Shown here in pieces: positions 1-8,196 of a DNA stretch of 40,781 bases (the stretch's first letter is position 1; each line of letters begins with the position of its first letter). The notes under the pieces are model-generated. The model saw only the letters and a list, made by a program, of their open reading frames with translations. It was not told the origin of the DNA and did no database searches. The stretch is taken from contig JASJAU010000015.1 of assembly GCA_030066855.1 (NCBI GenBank), forward strand, positions 1 to 40,781, in the 5' to 3' direction. The DNA comes from Paracoccaceae bacterium (GTDB taxonomy: Bacteria; Pseudomonadota; Alphaproteobacteria; Rhodobacterales; Rhodobacteraceae). The translations under genes and the position numbers were made by a program.

Positions 1-132
1 CCATGGGTCGCTTTTTCCTTTGAGCCCTTGCTGTCGGGCCGCGATATTGAAGCGCTAGAGATTTGCCCGCTTCCCAAACGAAGCCCGTGTTCGCGACAGG
101 CATTCTGAGCGTCCGTTTTGGGCTCGGAGCGG
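1..132. other. Left-edge stretch without a recognisable gene
   Basis: A plus-strand reading frame is open from the first base to a TGA at 106-108 (35 codons), but its translation matches nothing I recognise and codon use is not convincing. It could be the tail of a gene that starts outside the window or chance. The segment contains the first copy of a 20-bp repeat (107-126). Confidence 0.3.
107..126 (+). repeat. 20-bp repeat, copy 1 of a flanking pair
   Basis: GAGCGTCCGTTTTGGGCTCG here and GAACGTCCGCATTGGGCCCA at 774-793 agree at 15 of 20 positions in the same orientation. The two copies bracket the segment carrying the HExxH-protein gene. Whether this is a dispersed Rhodobacterales repeat or a trace of insertion is inference. 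Confidence 0.4.
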
Positions 133-675
133 TCAGTCAGCTGCTCCGGCAGGGCACTGAGAGAGCCTGAAAATCGCGCGCCAGTCGAAGTTCGGCATGA
201 TCCCATGTTCTTGGAGCCAAAGGGCCTGGAGCGAGTAAGCCTCCCATTCGGGCGCGCCGGGGCATGGCCAGTCACGGTTGTCGAGTTGCACGGCATGAAT
301 GAGTTCGTGGAGTAGAACCGAGAGGTCCTCGGGCTTTTCTTTGGTCCAAGGCCGCACAAGATACACTCGCCGTCTCGAAGGGTCATACGCCGCAGAAAGG
401 ATCTCATCCACTAGCAGCTCTTCTGCTTCGTATTCGATAAGATCTCCTATTTCGCAGAACTCTATCGCGGGCGGATCGCTGTAGGCCGATCTGAGGTCGT
501 AATCAGTGTGCAGAGCGATCCATCCGATCAATTCGACCAAATCGGAATGAGTGACCGCGGGTTGAACCTGTGATCCATCGTTTGCGCACTCCGCTTCCGA
601 GATGTCTGCCGAAGCGGTCGTCGCTGACAGCAGGCTGCTCAAACCAAAGACCAGAACCAACGCGCCCGTTCGCAT
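133..675 (-). CDS. Secreted HExxH-containing protein (DUF6647-like), putative zinc metallopeptidase fold
   Basis: A 180-residue protein starting at the ATG at 675, chosen because GGAGG lies about 9 bases upstream and because the following residues form a signal peptide: a hydrophobic stretch at about 4-17 and an ASA-type cleavage site near residue 23. An upstream in-frame start would add 28 residues of poor quality. HELIH at 123-127 with a downstream Glu in WEAY (145) is a gluzincin-like zinc site, so an exported, possibly proteolytic, metalloprotein is plausible. Four Cys (30, 74, 137, 174) could form disulfides in the periplasm. The base composition is lower in GC than the neighbours, and the gene lies between repeats beside a tRNA 3' end, which suggests acquisition. 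No partner gene is visible. The family name is from memory; the activity is unproven. Confidence 0.7.
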   Translation of the reverse strand: MRTGALVLVFGLSSLLSATTASADISEAECANDGSQVQPAVTHSDLVELIGWIALHTDYDLRSAYSDPPAIEFCEIGDLIEYEAEELLVDEILSAAYDPSRRRVYLVRPWTKEKPEDLSVLLHELIHAVQLDNRDWPCPGAPEWEAYSLQALWLQEHGIMPNFDWRAIFRLSQCPAGAAD

Positions 676-773
676 GTTTCTGCCGCCTCCACGGAGGGGG
701 TTATACGGCTCAAAGAACAGCCGGACTGTCAACAGCGTTATGAAGCTAATGCCTTTCACACTGGGGTCAGATC

Positions 774-793
774 GAACGTCCGCATTGGGCCCA
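774..793 (+). repeat. 20-bp repeat, copy 2 of a flanking pair
   Basis: This is the second, degenerate copy of the sequence at 107-126 (15 of 20 identical). Just upstream, at 760-772, is CACTGGGGTCAGA, a string I associate with sequences near transposase genes in many proteobacteria; that association is from memory. No transposase is present. Confidence 0.35.
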
Positions 794-878
794 TAGGAAA
801 CATCCGCCAGAATGAGTCAGATGCTCTTCGATCAATAGATCCTTCTCGATGCTGATGAAGGCGTGCTTGGGAATGCTT

Positions 879-905
879 GGCTGTTCGAACAGGGAAAGAA
901 CAGCC
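879..905. repeat. Perfect 8-bp inverted repeat (hairpin)
   Basis: GGCTGTTC (879-886) and GAACAGCC (898-905) are perfectly complementary around an 11-base loop. It lies 50 bases beyond the 3' end of tRNA-Ala. No U-tract follows on either strand, so it is not a typical Rho-independent terminator; it could be a protein site or a processing structure. The rest of 794-953 shows no gene. Confidence 0.45.
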
Positions 906-953
906 TAGATGGGCATGAAATACCCAAAAACCAGTGGTTCAAGTCGGTTGGAT

Positions 954-1029
<76 letters not shown>

Positions 1030-1090
1030 ATCCGAGCGCGGGCCTTGGCCCGCGGGGGTGAGTTAATGGCTGCGCGGGCGCGCTGCAAGG

Positions 1091-1111
1091 AAAAAATCCC
1101 GGCCGCCCGGA
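1091..1111 (-). terminator. Rho-independent terminator of the FYDLN-acid gene
   Basis: On the minus strand a short GC-rich hairpin (TCCGG / CCGGG around GCGG) is followed by six Ts. It lies just past the stop codon of the TIGR02300 gene and before tRNA-Ala. Confidence 0.6.
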
Positions 1112-1115
1112 GCGA

Positions 1116-1439
1116 TCATTCGTCGTCTTCGGCGGCGACGTCGGCAATTTCGTCGAGCGAGACGTCGTCGTTGTCGTCCTCTTCGAGGACGTCATCGCCG
1201 AGATCGACATCGCTGTCGTCGTCCTCTTCCAGGATCACGTCCTCGTCGTCGACCACGTTCTCGTCCGGCTTGCTTTGCGCATCGGCCTTGTCGGCGACCA
1301 TCACCCGGCTGGCCTTGCCGGTTTCGAGGTTCACGACCTCGCCCGTATAAGGGCTGACGATCGGATTGGCGTTCAGGTCATAGAACCGGCGGCCCGTGGT
1401 CGGGCAAACGCGCTTTGTTCCCCATTCTTCCTTGGGCAT
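1116..1439 (-). CDS. TIGR02300 family protein (FYDLN acid domain)
   Basis: A 107-residue protein. The N-terminal half carries the family signature: TKRVCPTTGRRFYDLN, then PIVSPYTG. The C-terminal half is a long Asp/Glu-rich tail, typical of this alphaproteobacterial family of unknown function. The start at 1439 is preceded by AAGGAAG at a good distance; the longer frame upstream has no support. The residues around RVCPTTG and the following SPYTG resemble a small degenerate zinc-ribbon fold, but only one Cys is present, so metal binding is doubtful. In many Rhodobacterales this gene sits beside tRNA-Ala and aroA; here the tRNA is kept and aroA is not adjacent. Family assignment is secure; function is unknown. 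Confidence 0.9.
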   Translation of the reverse strand: MPKEEWGTKRVCPTTGRRFYDLNANPIVSPYTGEVVNLETGKASRVMVADKADAQSKPDENVVDDEDVILEEDDDSDVDLGDDVLEEDDNDDVSLDEIADVAAEDDE

Positions 1440-1584
1440 GGGCTTCCTTTTGTGCTCGGGTCTCGTGAATTGCCGCGCCACCTGCCACATCTCCCGAACC
1501 CTGTCAAAGCCTTTCAGGAAGGCTTGCGGCGCTTGGCCAAGGGGCTATCGTCAGACGAGAGGCAATGCTGGCAGAGGCAGGGAT

Positions 1585-2268
1585 ATGGGGCGGATCACCG
1601 TTCCGGGCAACCCCCCGATTGATGTGACGACCCGGCGGAGCGCCCGGGCGCGGCGGATGTCGCTGCGCGTGTCGCGTCTGGACGGGCGCGTGACGCTGAC
1701 GCTGCCCCGTTGGGCCAGCGATCGCGAGGGGCGCGAGTTTCTTGACAAACAAGCCGATTGGATCACGCGGGCGCAGGCTGAAGGGCTCGAGCCGGTGATC
1801 GTCGGAGACGGCGTCTTGCTGCCTGTTGAGGGTGAGATTCTGCGCGTCACGGCGAGCCGGGCGAGGGGCGCGCGTCGAAGCGATGGCGTCCTTGAAGCGC
1901 CGTCGCGGGCGACCGGTCTGGCTCTGCGGGTCTGGCTGATCGAACTGGCGCGGGACCGCATTGCCGAAGCTGCGGACAAACATGCTGCCACTTTGGGCGT
2001 GAGCTACGGCCGGCTGACGCTTCGGGACACTCGGTCGCGCTGGGGATCGTGCTCGGCCGAGGGGAACCTTATGCTGTCCTGGCGGCTGATCTTCGCGCCG
2101 CCAGAGATACTCGACTATGTCGTGGCGCATGAAGTGGCGCATCTGATTGAGATGAACCACAGCGCCGCCTTCTGGGCGCGCGTGGCGGAGATTTGTCCTG
2201 AATATCAGGCGCCGCGAAAGTGGCTTCGGAGCGAGGGGCATGCTCTGCATCGCTACCGCTTCGATTGA
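1585..2268 (+). CDS. YgjP/SprT-like M48-type metallopeptidase family protein
   Basis: A 227-residue protein of the DUF45/YgjP family. HEVAH at 182-186 with a His at 192 (NHSAAFW) gives the family zinc site, and SRWGSCS at 151-157 is the other family hallmark, found just before the active-site helix. The C-terminal HALHRYRF completes the fold. The start at 1585 is the first ATG matching family length and has GGCAGAGGCAGG upstream; an upstream in-frame ATG at 1396 would overlap the start of the divergent FYDLN gene and is unlikely. The gene is divergent from TIGR02300 and stands before the GntR gene. The protein is presumably cytoplasmic; its substrate is unknown. Confidence 0.88.
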   Translation: MGRITVPGNPPIDVTTRRSARARRMSLRVSRLDGRVTLTLPRWASDREGREFLDKQADWITRAQAEGLEPVIVGDGVLLPVEGEILRVTASRARGARRSDGVLEAPSRATGLALRVWLIELARDRIAEAADKHAATLGVSYGRLTLRDTRSRWGSCSAEGNLMLSWRLIFAPPEILDYVVAHEVAHLIEMNHSAAFWARVAEICPEYQAPRKWLRSEGHALHRYRFD

Positions 2269-2301
2269 CCTGCGGACGTTTTCCGTGATCACATCCTGCC
2301 C

Positions 2302-2946
2302 ATGCTGAGCCGCTCGAACGACCCGCCCGCAGCCGCCCATGATCGGGTTTACCGCACATTGAGGACGCGAATCATGCATGGCGAGGTCGATCCCGGTGTT
2401 GCGATGACGCTCCGAGGTATCGGCAAGGAATTCGAGGTATCAATGACTCCGGCGCGGGAGGCAGTGCGCCGGCTGGTTGCCGAGGGCGCGCTGACGCTGT
2501 CGCCATCGGGACGCGTATCAACGCCGGAACTGTCGAACGAGAGGATCGAAGAGCTTGCCGCGCTCCGCGCCCTCATCGAGACCGAACTGGCGAGCCGGGC
2601 GCTGCCCCGCGCTCATCTGGCGCTGATCGACAGGCTGCAGACGATAAACGGGACGATCGCCGAGGCGATCGCAAAAGAGGACGCGGTCGCCTACATCCGC
2701 GCGAACCTGGAGTTCCACCGCACGCTCTACCTGCGCGCCCAGGCGCCGGCGATGCTGGCGATGGCGGAAACGGTCTGGCTCCAGCTCGGCCCGACCATGC
2801 GGAAGCTCTACGGGCGTTTGCGGCGGACCGAGGTGCCGAAGAACCATCGGTTGATCCTGGCCGCGCTTCGGGCGGGGGACGAGCCGGGGCTGCGGCTGGC
2901 GGTGCGCTCGGACGTCACCCAGGGGCTGAGTATGCTGGCGTCCTGA
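2302..2946 (+). CDS. GntR family transcriptional regulator (FadR subfamily, FCD domain)
   Basis: A 214-residue DNA-binding regulator. Residues about 12-75 form the winged helix-turn-helix (AHDRVYRTLRTRIMHGEVDPG, then the recognition helix VSMTPAREAVRRLVAEGAL). Residues about 80-205 are the all-helical FCD ligand-binding domain, in which NLEFHRTLY supplies metal/ligand-binding His-type residues. It is followed 78 bases later by an MFS transporter on the same strand, and a 15-bp palindrome lies between them, so it probably controls uptake of the transporter's substrate, an organic acid or similar. The ligand cannot be told from sequence. Confidence 0.9.
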   Translation: MLSRSNDPPAAAHDRVYRTLRTRIMHGEVDPGVAMTLRGIGKEFEVSMTPAREAVRRLVAEGALTLSPSGRVSTPELSNERIEELAALRALIETELASRALPRAHLALIDRLQTINGTIAEAIAKEDAVAYIRANLEFHRTLYLRAQAPAMLAMAETVWLQLGPTMRKLYGRLRRTEVPKNHRLILAALRAGDEPGLRLAVRSDVTQGLSMLAS

Positions 2947-2963
2947 CCCCGGTTCAGGTTTTC

Positions 2964-2978
2964 TGATGCGAAGCATCA
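2964..2978. promoter_or_regulatory. TGATGC-GAA-GCATCA palindrome between gntR-type gene and MFS gene
   Basis: A perfect 6+6 inverted repeat with a 3-base centre lies 46 bases before the MFS start codon. Size and symmetry suit a dimeric GntR-family operator, and the regulator gene is next door. It could equally be a small RNA hairpin. No second copy was found upstream of the regulator gene. Confidence 0.35.
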
Positions 2979-3024
2979 CCAGTTCTCGATTGACGCCTCG
3001 CACAGGGTAACGGCATCTGGGCGC

Positions 3025-4263
3025 ATGGAACGCAGCGCTCCCCTCATCACGCCAGTGCTTCTGGTCGGCTGTTTCATCCTGATAATCAGCTTCGGGGTCC
3101 GGGCGACGTTCGGCGTGTTCCAGATTCCCATCGCGGATGAATTCGGCTGGGCGCGGGCGGAGTTTTCGCTCGCGATCGCGGTTCAGAACCTCGCCTGGGG
3201 GATCGGGCAGCCGATCTTCGGTGCGCTTGCCGATCGGATCGGGGACCGGAAGGCAATCGTTCTGGGCGCAATCCTTTACGCCATCGGCCTCGTCGGCACG
3301 GCCTTCGTGACATCGCCGTTCGCGATGCAGAGCCTTGAGGTGCTTGTGGGCTTCGGGATCGCGGGAACGGGTTTTGGCGTGATCCTTGCGGTGGTCGGGC
3401 GGGCAGCCTCGGACGAGAACCGGTCGATGGCGATGGCGATCACCGCCGCCGCCGGCTCGGTCGGGCAGATCGTCGGCCCGCCGGCGGCGGAGTGGCTGCT
3501 TGGCGTTATGCCCTGGCAGACGGTTTTTGTGGTCTTCGCCACGATTGTTATCGGCTCGCTTTTCTCGCTACCCTTCATGCGGGCGCCGGTCGCGCCAAAG
3601 TCCGAGCTGGAGGAGAGCCTGGGGCCAGTCGTGCGGCGGGCGTTCCGCGATCCCTCCTACCTCCTAGTCTTCATGGGTTTTTTCGCCTGCGGCTATCAGA
3701 TCGCCTTTGTCACCGCGCACTTCCCCGCCCTCGTGACCGAGATGTGCGGGCCGATCGAGGCGGGGAGCTTCCTGCATTCGATGGGCATCACGACGACCTC
3801 GGCGCTCGGCGCGATTTCGATCTCGCTGATCGGGCTGGCCAATATCGCGGGCACGTTGGCTGCAGGGTGGGCCGGGAAGAAATACCAGAAGAAGAACATC
3901 CTGGCGGGCATATACTTTGGCCGTACAATCATCGCCGCGGCCTTCTTCCTGACGCCGATCACACCGGGGACAGTTCTGCTGTTCTCTGTCAGCATGGGCG
4001 CGCTTTGGCTGGCGACGGTGCCTTTGACCAGCGGACTTGTCGCGCACCTGTTCGGCTTGCGCCACATGGCGACGCTCTATGGGTTTGTGTTCTTCAGTCA
4101 CCAGCTCGGATCATTCATCGGCGTCTGGCTGGGCGGGCGGATGTACGATCTGACGGGGGACTACACGCTGGTCTGGTGGATCGGTGTAGGCGTCGGCCTG
4201 TTCAGCGCGATCGTTCATCTGCCGATCCGCGAGAGGCGTCCGGACCTGCCTCAGGCGGCTTAA
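3025..4263 (+). CDS. MFS transporter (monocarboxylate/oxalate-formate antiporter type)
   Basis: A 412-residue inner-membrane protein with about 12 hydrophobic segments. The MFS motif A (GALADRIGDRKAI) follows TM2, as expected, and the N-terminal GVRATFGVFQIPIADEFGWARAEFS pattern is typical of the monocarboxylate-porter-like branch. A cytoplasmic loop with basic and acidic residues separates the two six-helix halves near residues 190-210. The substrate is not predictable beyond a small anionic metabolite. It follows the GntR regulator, which is likely its controller. The start at 3025 is the first in-frame ATG after the intergenic palindrome. Confidence 0.88.
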   Translation: MERSAPLITPVLLVGCFILIISFGVRATFGVFQIPIADEFGWARAEFSLAIAVQNLAWGIGQPIFGALADRIGDRKAIVLGAILYAIGLVGTAFVTSPFAMQSLEVLVGFGIAGTGFGVILAVVGRAASDENRSMAMAITAAAGSVGQIVGPPAAEWLLGVMPWQTVFVVFATIVIGSLFSLPFMRAPVAPKSELEESLGPVVRRAFRDPSYLLVFMGFFACGYQIAFVTAHFPALVTEMCGPIEAGSFLHSMGITTTSALGAISISLIGLANIAGTLAAGWAGKKYQKKNILAGIYFGRTIIAAAFFLTPITPGTVLLFSVSMGALWLATVPLTSGLVAHLFGLRHMATLYGFVFFSHQLGSFIGVWLGGRMYDLTGDYTLVWWIGVGVGLFSAIVHLPIRERRPDLPQAA

Positions 4264-4286
4264 AGACGCCGCTTGGGCAGCGATGT

Positions 4287-4907
4287 TCATGCGGGCAGGT
4301 CTTCCCGCGTCAGCAGCCCCTCCGCCACAAGCCGCTCGCCCCATCCGTTTGGCCCCTCGAACAGGTGAGTCCGCCAGCCTCGCGCTTTGGCGGCGTTGAT
4401 GTTCGGCGCGCTGTCGTCCGTGTAGAGAAGCCGGTCCGGTGGCGTGCCGGTGCCGTTCTCAAGGAGCTCGTAGATTTCGGGGTAAGGCTTGATCACCTTG
4501 AGCTCGCCGGAAATGAACTCCTGATCGAACTCGTTCAGAACAGGGTAGGCGGCCTTGGCGATCTCCATAGTGTTCCACCCGAAGTTGGTCAGCGACACCA
4601 CGCGAACGCCCCGGCGTTTCAGGGCGCGAAGAAGATGCGCGGAGGCGGGGATGTCCGGGCTGCACATTTTGATCCAGTCATCGTGCCAACGCCGGATCTC
4701 GTCGCCCCAATGGGGGTATTTCTCCGCATGGGCGTAGGCCGCGTCACGGGAATGCAGACCTCTGTCGATCTCGATGTTCATCCGGTGAAGATCGGCTTCC
4801 GCGAAGAGTGCCTTTCTGCGCTCCTCTCCAATCATGCTGTCGAAATGCGCTTCGGGGCGCCATTGCACGAGCACCATGCCGATGTCCCAGACGACGGTTT
4901 CGATCAT
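4287..4907 (-). CDS. HAD-IA family hydrolase (YihX-like)
   Basis: A 206-residue HAD phosphatase-like enzyme. Motif I is WDIGMVLVQW with the Asp nucleophile at residue 8, in the DxG form seen in YihX-type sugar phosphatases. Motif II is SLTNF, motif III the Lys in KVIKPYPEIY, and motif IV YTDDSAPN. The region between motifs I and II is the helical C1 cap. The start at 4907 has GAGGA close upstream and is the one that begins with the HAD core; a longer frame to 4988 would run into the upstream gene. It is separated from the DMT transporter gene by 10 bases and is the last of a run of five minus-strand genes. The substrate is unknown. Confidence 0.88.
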   Translation of the reverse strand: MIETVVWDIGMVLVQWRPEAHFDSMIGEERRKALFAEADLHRMNIEIDRGLHSRDAAYAHAEKYPHWGDEIRRWHDDWIKMCSPDIPASAHLLRALKRRGVRVVSLTNFGWNTMEIAKAAYPVLNEFDQEFISGELKVIKPYPEIYELLENGTGTPPDRLLYTDDSAPNINAAKARGWRTHLFEGPNGWGERLVAEGLLTREDLPA

Positions 4908-4917
4908 TAGCTGGTCC

Positions 4918-5883
4918 TCACATGGGCCGGTTGGGATCTTGGCGGAGTTTGCGGCTTGCGACGGCCTCGCGCCAGACCAGAAAAACACCGGAGAGCATGA
5001 TCAGCGCGATGCCGGCCCAGGCGACGGCGTCGGGCCATTCTCCGAACACGGTTAGGCCCCAGAACACTGCCATGGGCATGGCGACATATTCGAAAGGAGC
5101 GACAAGCGCGGCCTCAGAGCGTCGATAGGCCTCGCTGATGGTGAAACCGCCGATCGAGCTGGTGACGCCAAGCGCCGCCATGAGCAGGAAATCCGTCGCA
5201 GGTGGCCAGATCCAGGCGCGGAACAGAAACTCCATGGAGGGGTGGTCGAACGTCTCGAACTGGCCGTTGCCGAGCGCCAGGCCCGCCGTCCCCGAGACGG
5301 CGAGAAAGGTGCATTGAATGTAGAACGCCATTGCCGTGGCGTTTTCGGTCCCGCCGATCTTGCGGGTCAGTATGTGAAGCGCCGCGTAGCCGCAGGCGGC
5401 AGCCAGCGGCAGTAGCGCGGCGGTCTGGAAGGCGTCGGTGCCGGGGCGCAGGACGACGAGCACGCCGATGAGGCCGACGGCGATGGCGACCCAGCGGCGC
5501 GGGCCGACGGTTTCACCAAGAAAGACGATGGAGGCGACCGAGATAAGCAGGGGGCTGATGAAGAAGATCGCAACGGCTTCGGCCAACGGCAGCGCGGCGA
5601 GGCCAAGAAAGAAGCAGAAGTTGGCGAAGACGACGCGGAGGCCGCGCGCGATGTGAAGCGGCAGGCGCTTTGTCTTCAGCATGGCGTGCGAGCCGGTAAG
5701 CGGCACCAAAATGGCGAGGATGAATACCAGCCCGACGGTCGATCGGATGAAAATGAGCTGGTAGAGCGGGTATCCGCCCGAGAGGAACTTCACGATCACG
5801 TCGTTGGCTGAAAAGCAGACCGTCGCGGCCGTCGCCCAGATCGCGCCGAGGGCGGTGGCGCGGCCGGCCGAGGCCTCGGTCAT
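4918..5883 (-). CDS. EamA/DMT superfamily transporter
   Basis: A 321-residue integral membrane protein with ten predicted helices in two EamA repeats (about residues 13-148 and 160-305). The repeats carry the usual glycine/alanine-rich helices, and the family signature of the helix pair before each repeat end (LGETVGPRRWVAIAVGLIGVLVVL and FGEWPDAVAWAGIALIMLSGVFLV) is clear. Members export amino acids, purines or related metabolites; the substrate here is unknown. The start codon overlaps the stop of the YaiI gene by 4 bases (ATGA), so the two are translationally coupled. Confidence 0.9.
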   Translation of the reverse strand: MTEASAGRATALGAIWATAATVCFSANDVIVKFLSGGYPLYQLIFIRSTVGLVFILAILVPLTGSHAMLKTKRLPLHIARGLRVVFANFCFFLGLAALPLAEAVAIFFISPLLISVASIVFLGETVGPRRWVAIAVGLIGVLVVLRPGTDAFQTAALLPLAAACGYAALHILTRKIGGTENATAMAFYIQCTFLAVSGTAGLALGNGQFETFDHPSMEFLFRAWIWPPATDFLLMAALGVTSSIGGFTISEAYRRSEAALVAPFEYVAMPMAVFWGLTVFGEWPDAVAWAGIALIMLSGVFLVWREAVASRKLRQDPNRPM

Positions 5884-6335
5884 GGTTTCGGTTCGCGGGC
5901 GGCGGCGGTTAGCGCACGGTCGAGCGCGTCGCGAAAGCGCGAGCGGTCGGCCCTAGAGAACGCCTTCCCGCCGCCTTGCCGGAAGGGGTCTGCGGCGCGG
6001 AGGTCGGCCATCAGGTCGCGGGTGGCGAGCGCGTTGCCGACATTCGCGGCCGTCAGCGCCTCACCATTCGGCTTGAGCACGCGCGCACCCGCCTCCACTG
6101 CGCGGGCGGCCAAGGGGATGTCGTTGGTGACGACGACATCGCCGGGAGCGGCATTCTCGGCGATCCATTTGTCCGCCTCATCGGGACCTTCGGCGACAAA
6201 GACGCTTTCGATCAAAGGGTTGGGCGAGGGGCGGATGCCGCCGTTAGAGACCATTTTCACCGGGATGCCGCGTCGGGTGGCGACCGCTTCGACCTCGGCT
6301 TTCACCGGGCAGGCGTCGGCATCGACTAGGATCAT
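5880..6335 (-). CDS. YaiI/YqxD family protein (DUF188, NYN/PIN-like)
   Basis: A 151-residue protein that starts with the family hallmark MILVDADACPVK and contains VSNGG and VVVTNDIPLAARAVEAGA. The conserved acidic residues (DAD at 5-7, D at TND) line up as in PIN/NYN nuclease folds, so nucleic-acid cleavage is possible but not shown for the family. The length matches the family. The gene overlaps both neighbours by 4 bases (ATGA at each junction), placing it in one transcript with fghA and the DMT transporter. Confidence 0.92.
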   Translation of the reverse strand: MILVDADACPVKAEVEAVATRRGIPVKMVSNGGIRPSPNPLIESVFVAEGPDEADKWIAENAAPGDVVVTNDIPLAARAVEAGARVLKPNGEALTAANVGNALATRDLMADLRAADPFRQGGGKAFSRADRSRFRDALDRALTAAAREPKP

Positions 6336-7159
6336 CGCCAGAGCGCTTCCGCGTGGAAGTCGACGTGATCGGCAATGAAGGTCGAGACGAAGAAGTAGCT
6401 GTGGTCGTAACCTTTTTGCAGCCGCAAGGTCGCTTCCGTCCGGCGGGTGGCGAGCGCTTCGGCAAGCTCCTCGGTCTTCAGGTAGTCGCCGAACTGATCG
6501 TCTGTGCCTGTGTCGATGAGGATCGGCGCGTCCAGCGCGCCGGCTTTGACCAGATTGGTTGCGTCATGCGCATCGCCGGCCTCGATCGAGCCTAGGTAGG
6601 CTTCGAACTGCTTCCGCCCCCAATCCGAGTTCGTCGGATTGCAGATCGGCGCGAAAGCCGAGACGGAGCGGAAGCGGCCCGGCGATTTGGCGGCCAGCGT
6701 CAAGGCGCCGTGGCCGCCCATCGAATGGCCGGTGATGCCCTGGCGACCGGGATCGAGCGGAAAGCCGTCAAAAAGGAGCTCCGTAAGGTCCGAAAGAACG
6801 TAGCTCTCCATCCTGAAATGCGGGGCCCAGGGCGCTTCGGTCGCGTCGACGTAGAACCCCGCGCCCTGACCCAGGTCGTAGGCTTCGTCATCGGCGACGC
6901 CCTTGCCGCGCGGCGAGGTGTCCGGGAAGACGATCGCGAGCCCATGTTCGGCGGCATGCGCCTGAGCGCCCGCTTTCACCATCGCGTTCTCATGGGTGCA
7001 TGTCAGGCCGGAGAGATACCAGAGAAGCGGCACGGGGCCGTCGGCGGCCTCCTCGGGCAGAAAAAGGCCGAAGGTCATGTCCGTCCCGGTCGCAATAGAC
7101 GCATGGGTATGGACGCCCTGTGCGCCGCCAAAGCAGCGGTTTTCCGAGACGGTTTCCAT
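6332..7159 (-). CDS. fghA: S-formylglutathione hydrolase
   Basis: A 275-residue esterase-D-type alpha/beta hydrolase that splits S-formylglutathione to formate and glutathione in the cytoplasm, the second step of glutathione-dependent formaldehyde oxidation. The nucleophile is Ser146 in GHSMGGHGA; the acid lies in LIDTGTDDQF and the His in KGYDHSYFF, all in order. YLSGLTCTHENAM forms the family oxyanion-hole loop. The start at 7159 is set by AAGGAAC just upstream and by homology; the open frame extends much further but is not coding. The partner formaldehyde dehydrogenase gene (adhI/frmA), often adjacent in relatives, is not in the window. It overlaps the YaiI gene by 4 bases. Confidence 0.93.
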   Translation of the reverse strand: METVSENRCFGGAQGVHTHASIATGTDMTFGLFLPEEAADGPVPLLWYLSGLTCTHENAMVKAGAQAHAAEHGLAIVFPDTSPRGKGVADDEAYDLGQGAGFYVDATEAPWAPHFRMESYVLSDLTELLFDGFPLDPGRQGITGHSMGGHGALTLAAKSPGRFRSVSAFAPICNPTNSDWGRKQFEAYLGSIEAGDAHDATNLVKAGALDAPILIDTGTDDQFGDYLKTEELAEALATRRTEATLRLQKGYDHSYFFVSTFIADHVDFHAEALWR

Positions 7160-7170
7160 GGGCGGTTCCT

Positions 7171-8100
7171 TCAGAGCTTTTCGATCCAGGCGATGACGGC
7201 GGCGACAGTGAAGACGGAAAGCGCCGTGGATATCAGTATTGACGACGAAACGCGGCTTGGCGCAACGCCGTAATGCTGGGCGAGGATGTAGACGTTGCCC
7301 GCCACCGGAAGAGCGGCGGCGGCGATCATCACGCCCGCGTCGAACCGGTCCACGGGAAAGACGAGAAGCGCTGCGATCGCGACGGCGGCGGGATGGAGAA
7401 CCAGTTTGGAGGTTGAGAGCCAGATCGCGATGGTCGGGCGCTCGGCGGTCTTGGAAGCGAGGCTCGCGCCGATGGCGAATAATGCGCAGGGGGTCGCGGC
7501 GGCACCGAGCAAGCTCAGGAACTCCTCGGCCGGACCGGGGACGGGCAGCGCGTATGTCGACCAGATGAGGCCGAGCGAGATCGAGACTACCATCGGATTC
7601 TTGATCAGACCGAGGCCCGCGTTCCTGACCGCGCCGAATGTCAGGCGACCGTCTCTTGATCCGGTCACGAGGATGACGATGAGGCTTCCGAAGAAGATCA
7701 GATCGACGGCGAGCACGATGATGACAGGGCCGACCGCTTCCGGCCCCAGTAGGAGGGCGAGCATCGGGATGCCGAGAAAGCCCACATTGCCGATCGCGCC
7801 GCACTGCGCCTCGAAAGCGGCCTCGGCAACCGGCCGGCCCCTTAGCAGTGCGACGGCGGTGACGAACAGGTAGACGCTGAGCGTGGCTGTGAAATAGGCG
7901 GCGACGAAAGTCCAATCGAGCACCTCGCCAAGCTCCAGCGTTGCGGAGAAACGGAAGAGCATCGCGGAGAGCGCGAAATAGAAGACGAATTTCGTGAGAT
8001 AGGCTGTTGCTTCCTCAGTGAAAAAGCGCGACCGCCCGGCCAGGTAGCCGAGCCCGATGATCCCGAAGAATGGCAGGGTTTGGAGGAAGACCGCCCACAT
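7171..8100 (-). CDS. AEC family transporter (auxin efflux carrier type)
   Basis: A 309-residue inner-membrane protein of about ten helices in two five-helix halves, beginning MWAVFLQTLPFFGIIGLGYLAGR as in the bacterial AEC/MdcF family. The central polar region (GSRDGRLTFGAVRNAGLGLIKNP) links the halves, and the second half has the family LPVAGNVYILA helix. Members move organic acids such as malonate or malate, or export small anions; the substrate is unknown. It lies 11 bases upstream of fghA and probably begins the minus-strand operon. The upstream sequence has only a weak ribosome-binding site (GTTAGG). Confidence 0.88.
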   Translation of the reverse strand: MWAVFLQTLPFFGIIGLGYLAGRSRFFTEEATAYLTKFVFYFALSAMLFRFSATLELGEVLDWTFVAAYFTATLSVYLFVTAVALLRGRPVAEAAFEAQCGAIGNVGFLGIPMLALLLGPEAVGPVIIVLAVDLIFFGSLIVILVTGSRDGRLTFGAVRNAGLGLIKNPMVVSISLGLIWSTYALPVPGPAEEFLSLLGAAATPCALFAIGASLASKTAERPTIAIWLSTSKLVLHPAAVAIAALLVFPVDRFDAGVMIAAAALPVAGNVYILAQHYGVAPSRVSSSILISTALSVFTVAAVIAWIEKL

Positions 8101-8196
8101 TCTGTCGCGCCTAACATGTGTTCAAAGTCGGGGAAATGCCTCTATCGCTCCGCCCGCGCCAAGATGTGCTAACGTCCTGCGCAAAAGGGACATGGC

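Noticed and set aside
879-905. Hairpin past tRNA-Ala as a Rho-independent terminator
   Set aside because: No U-tract on either strand and an 11-base loop.
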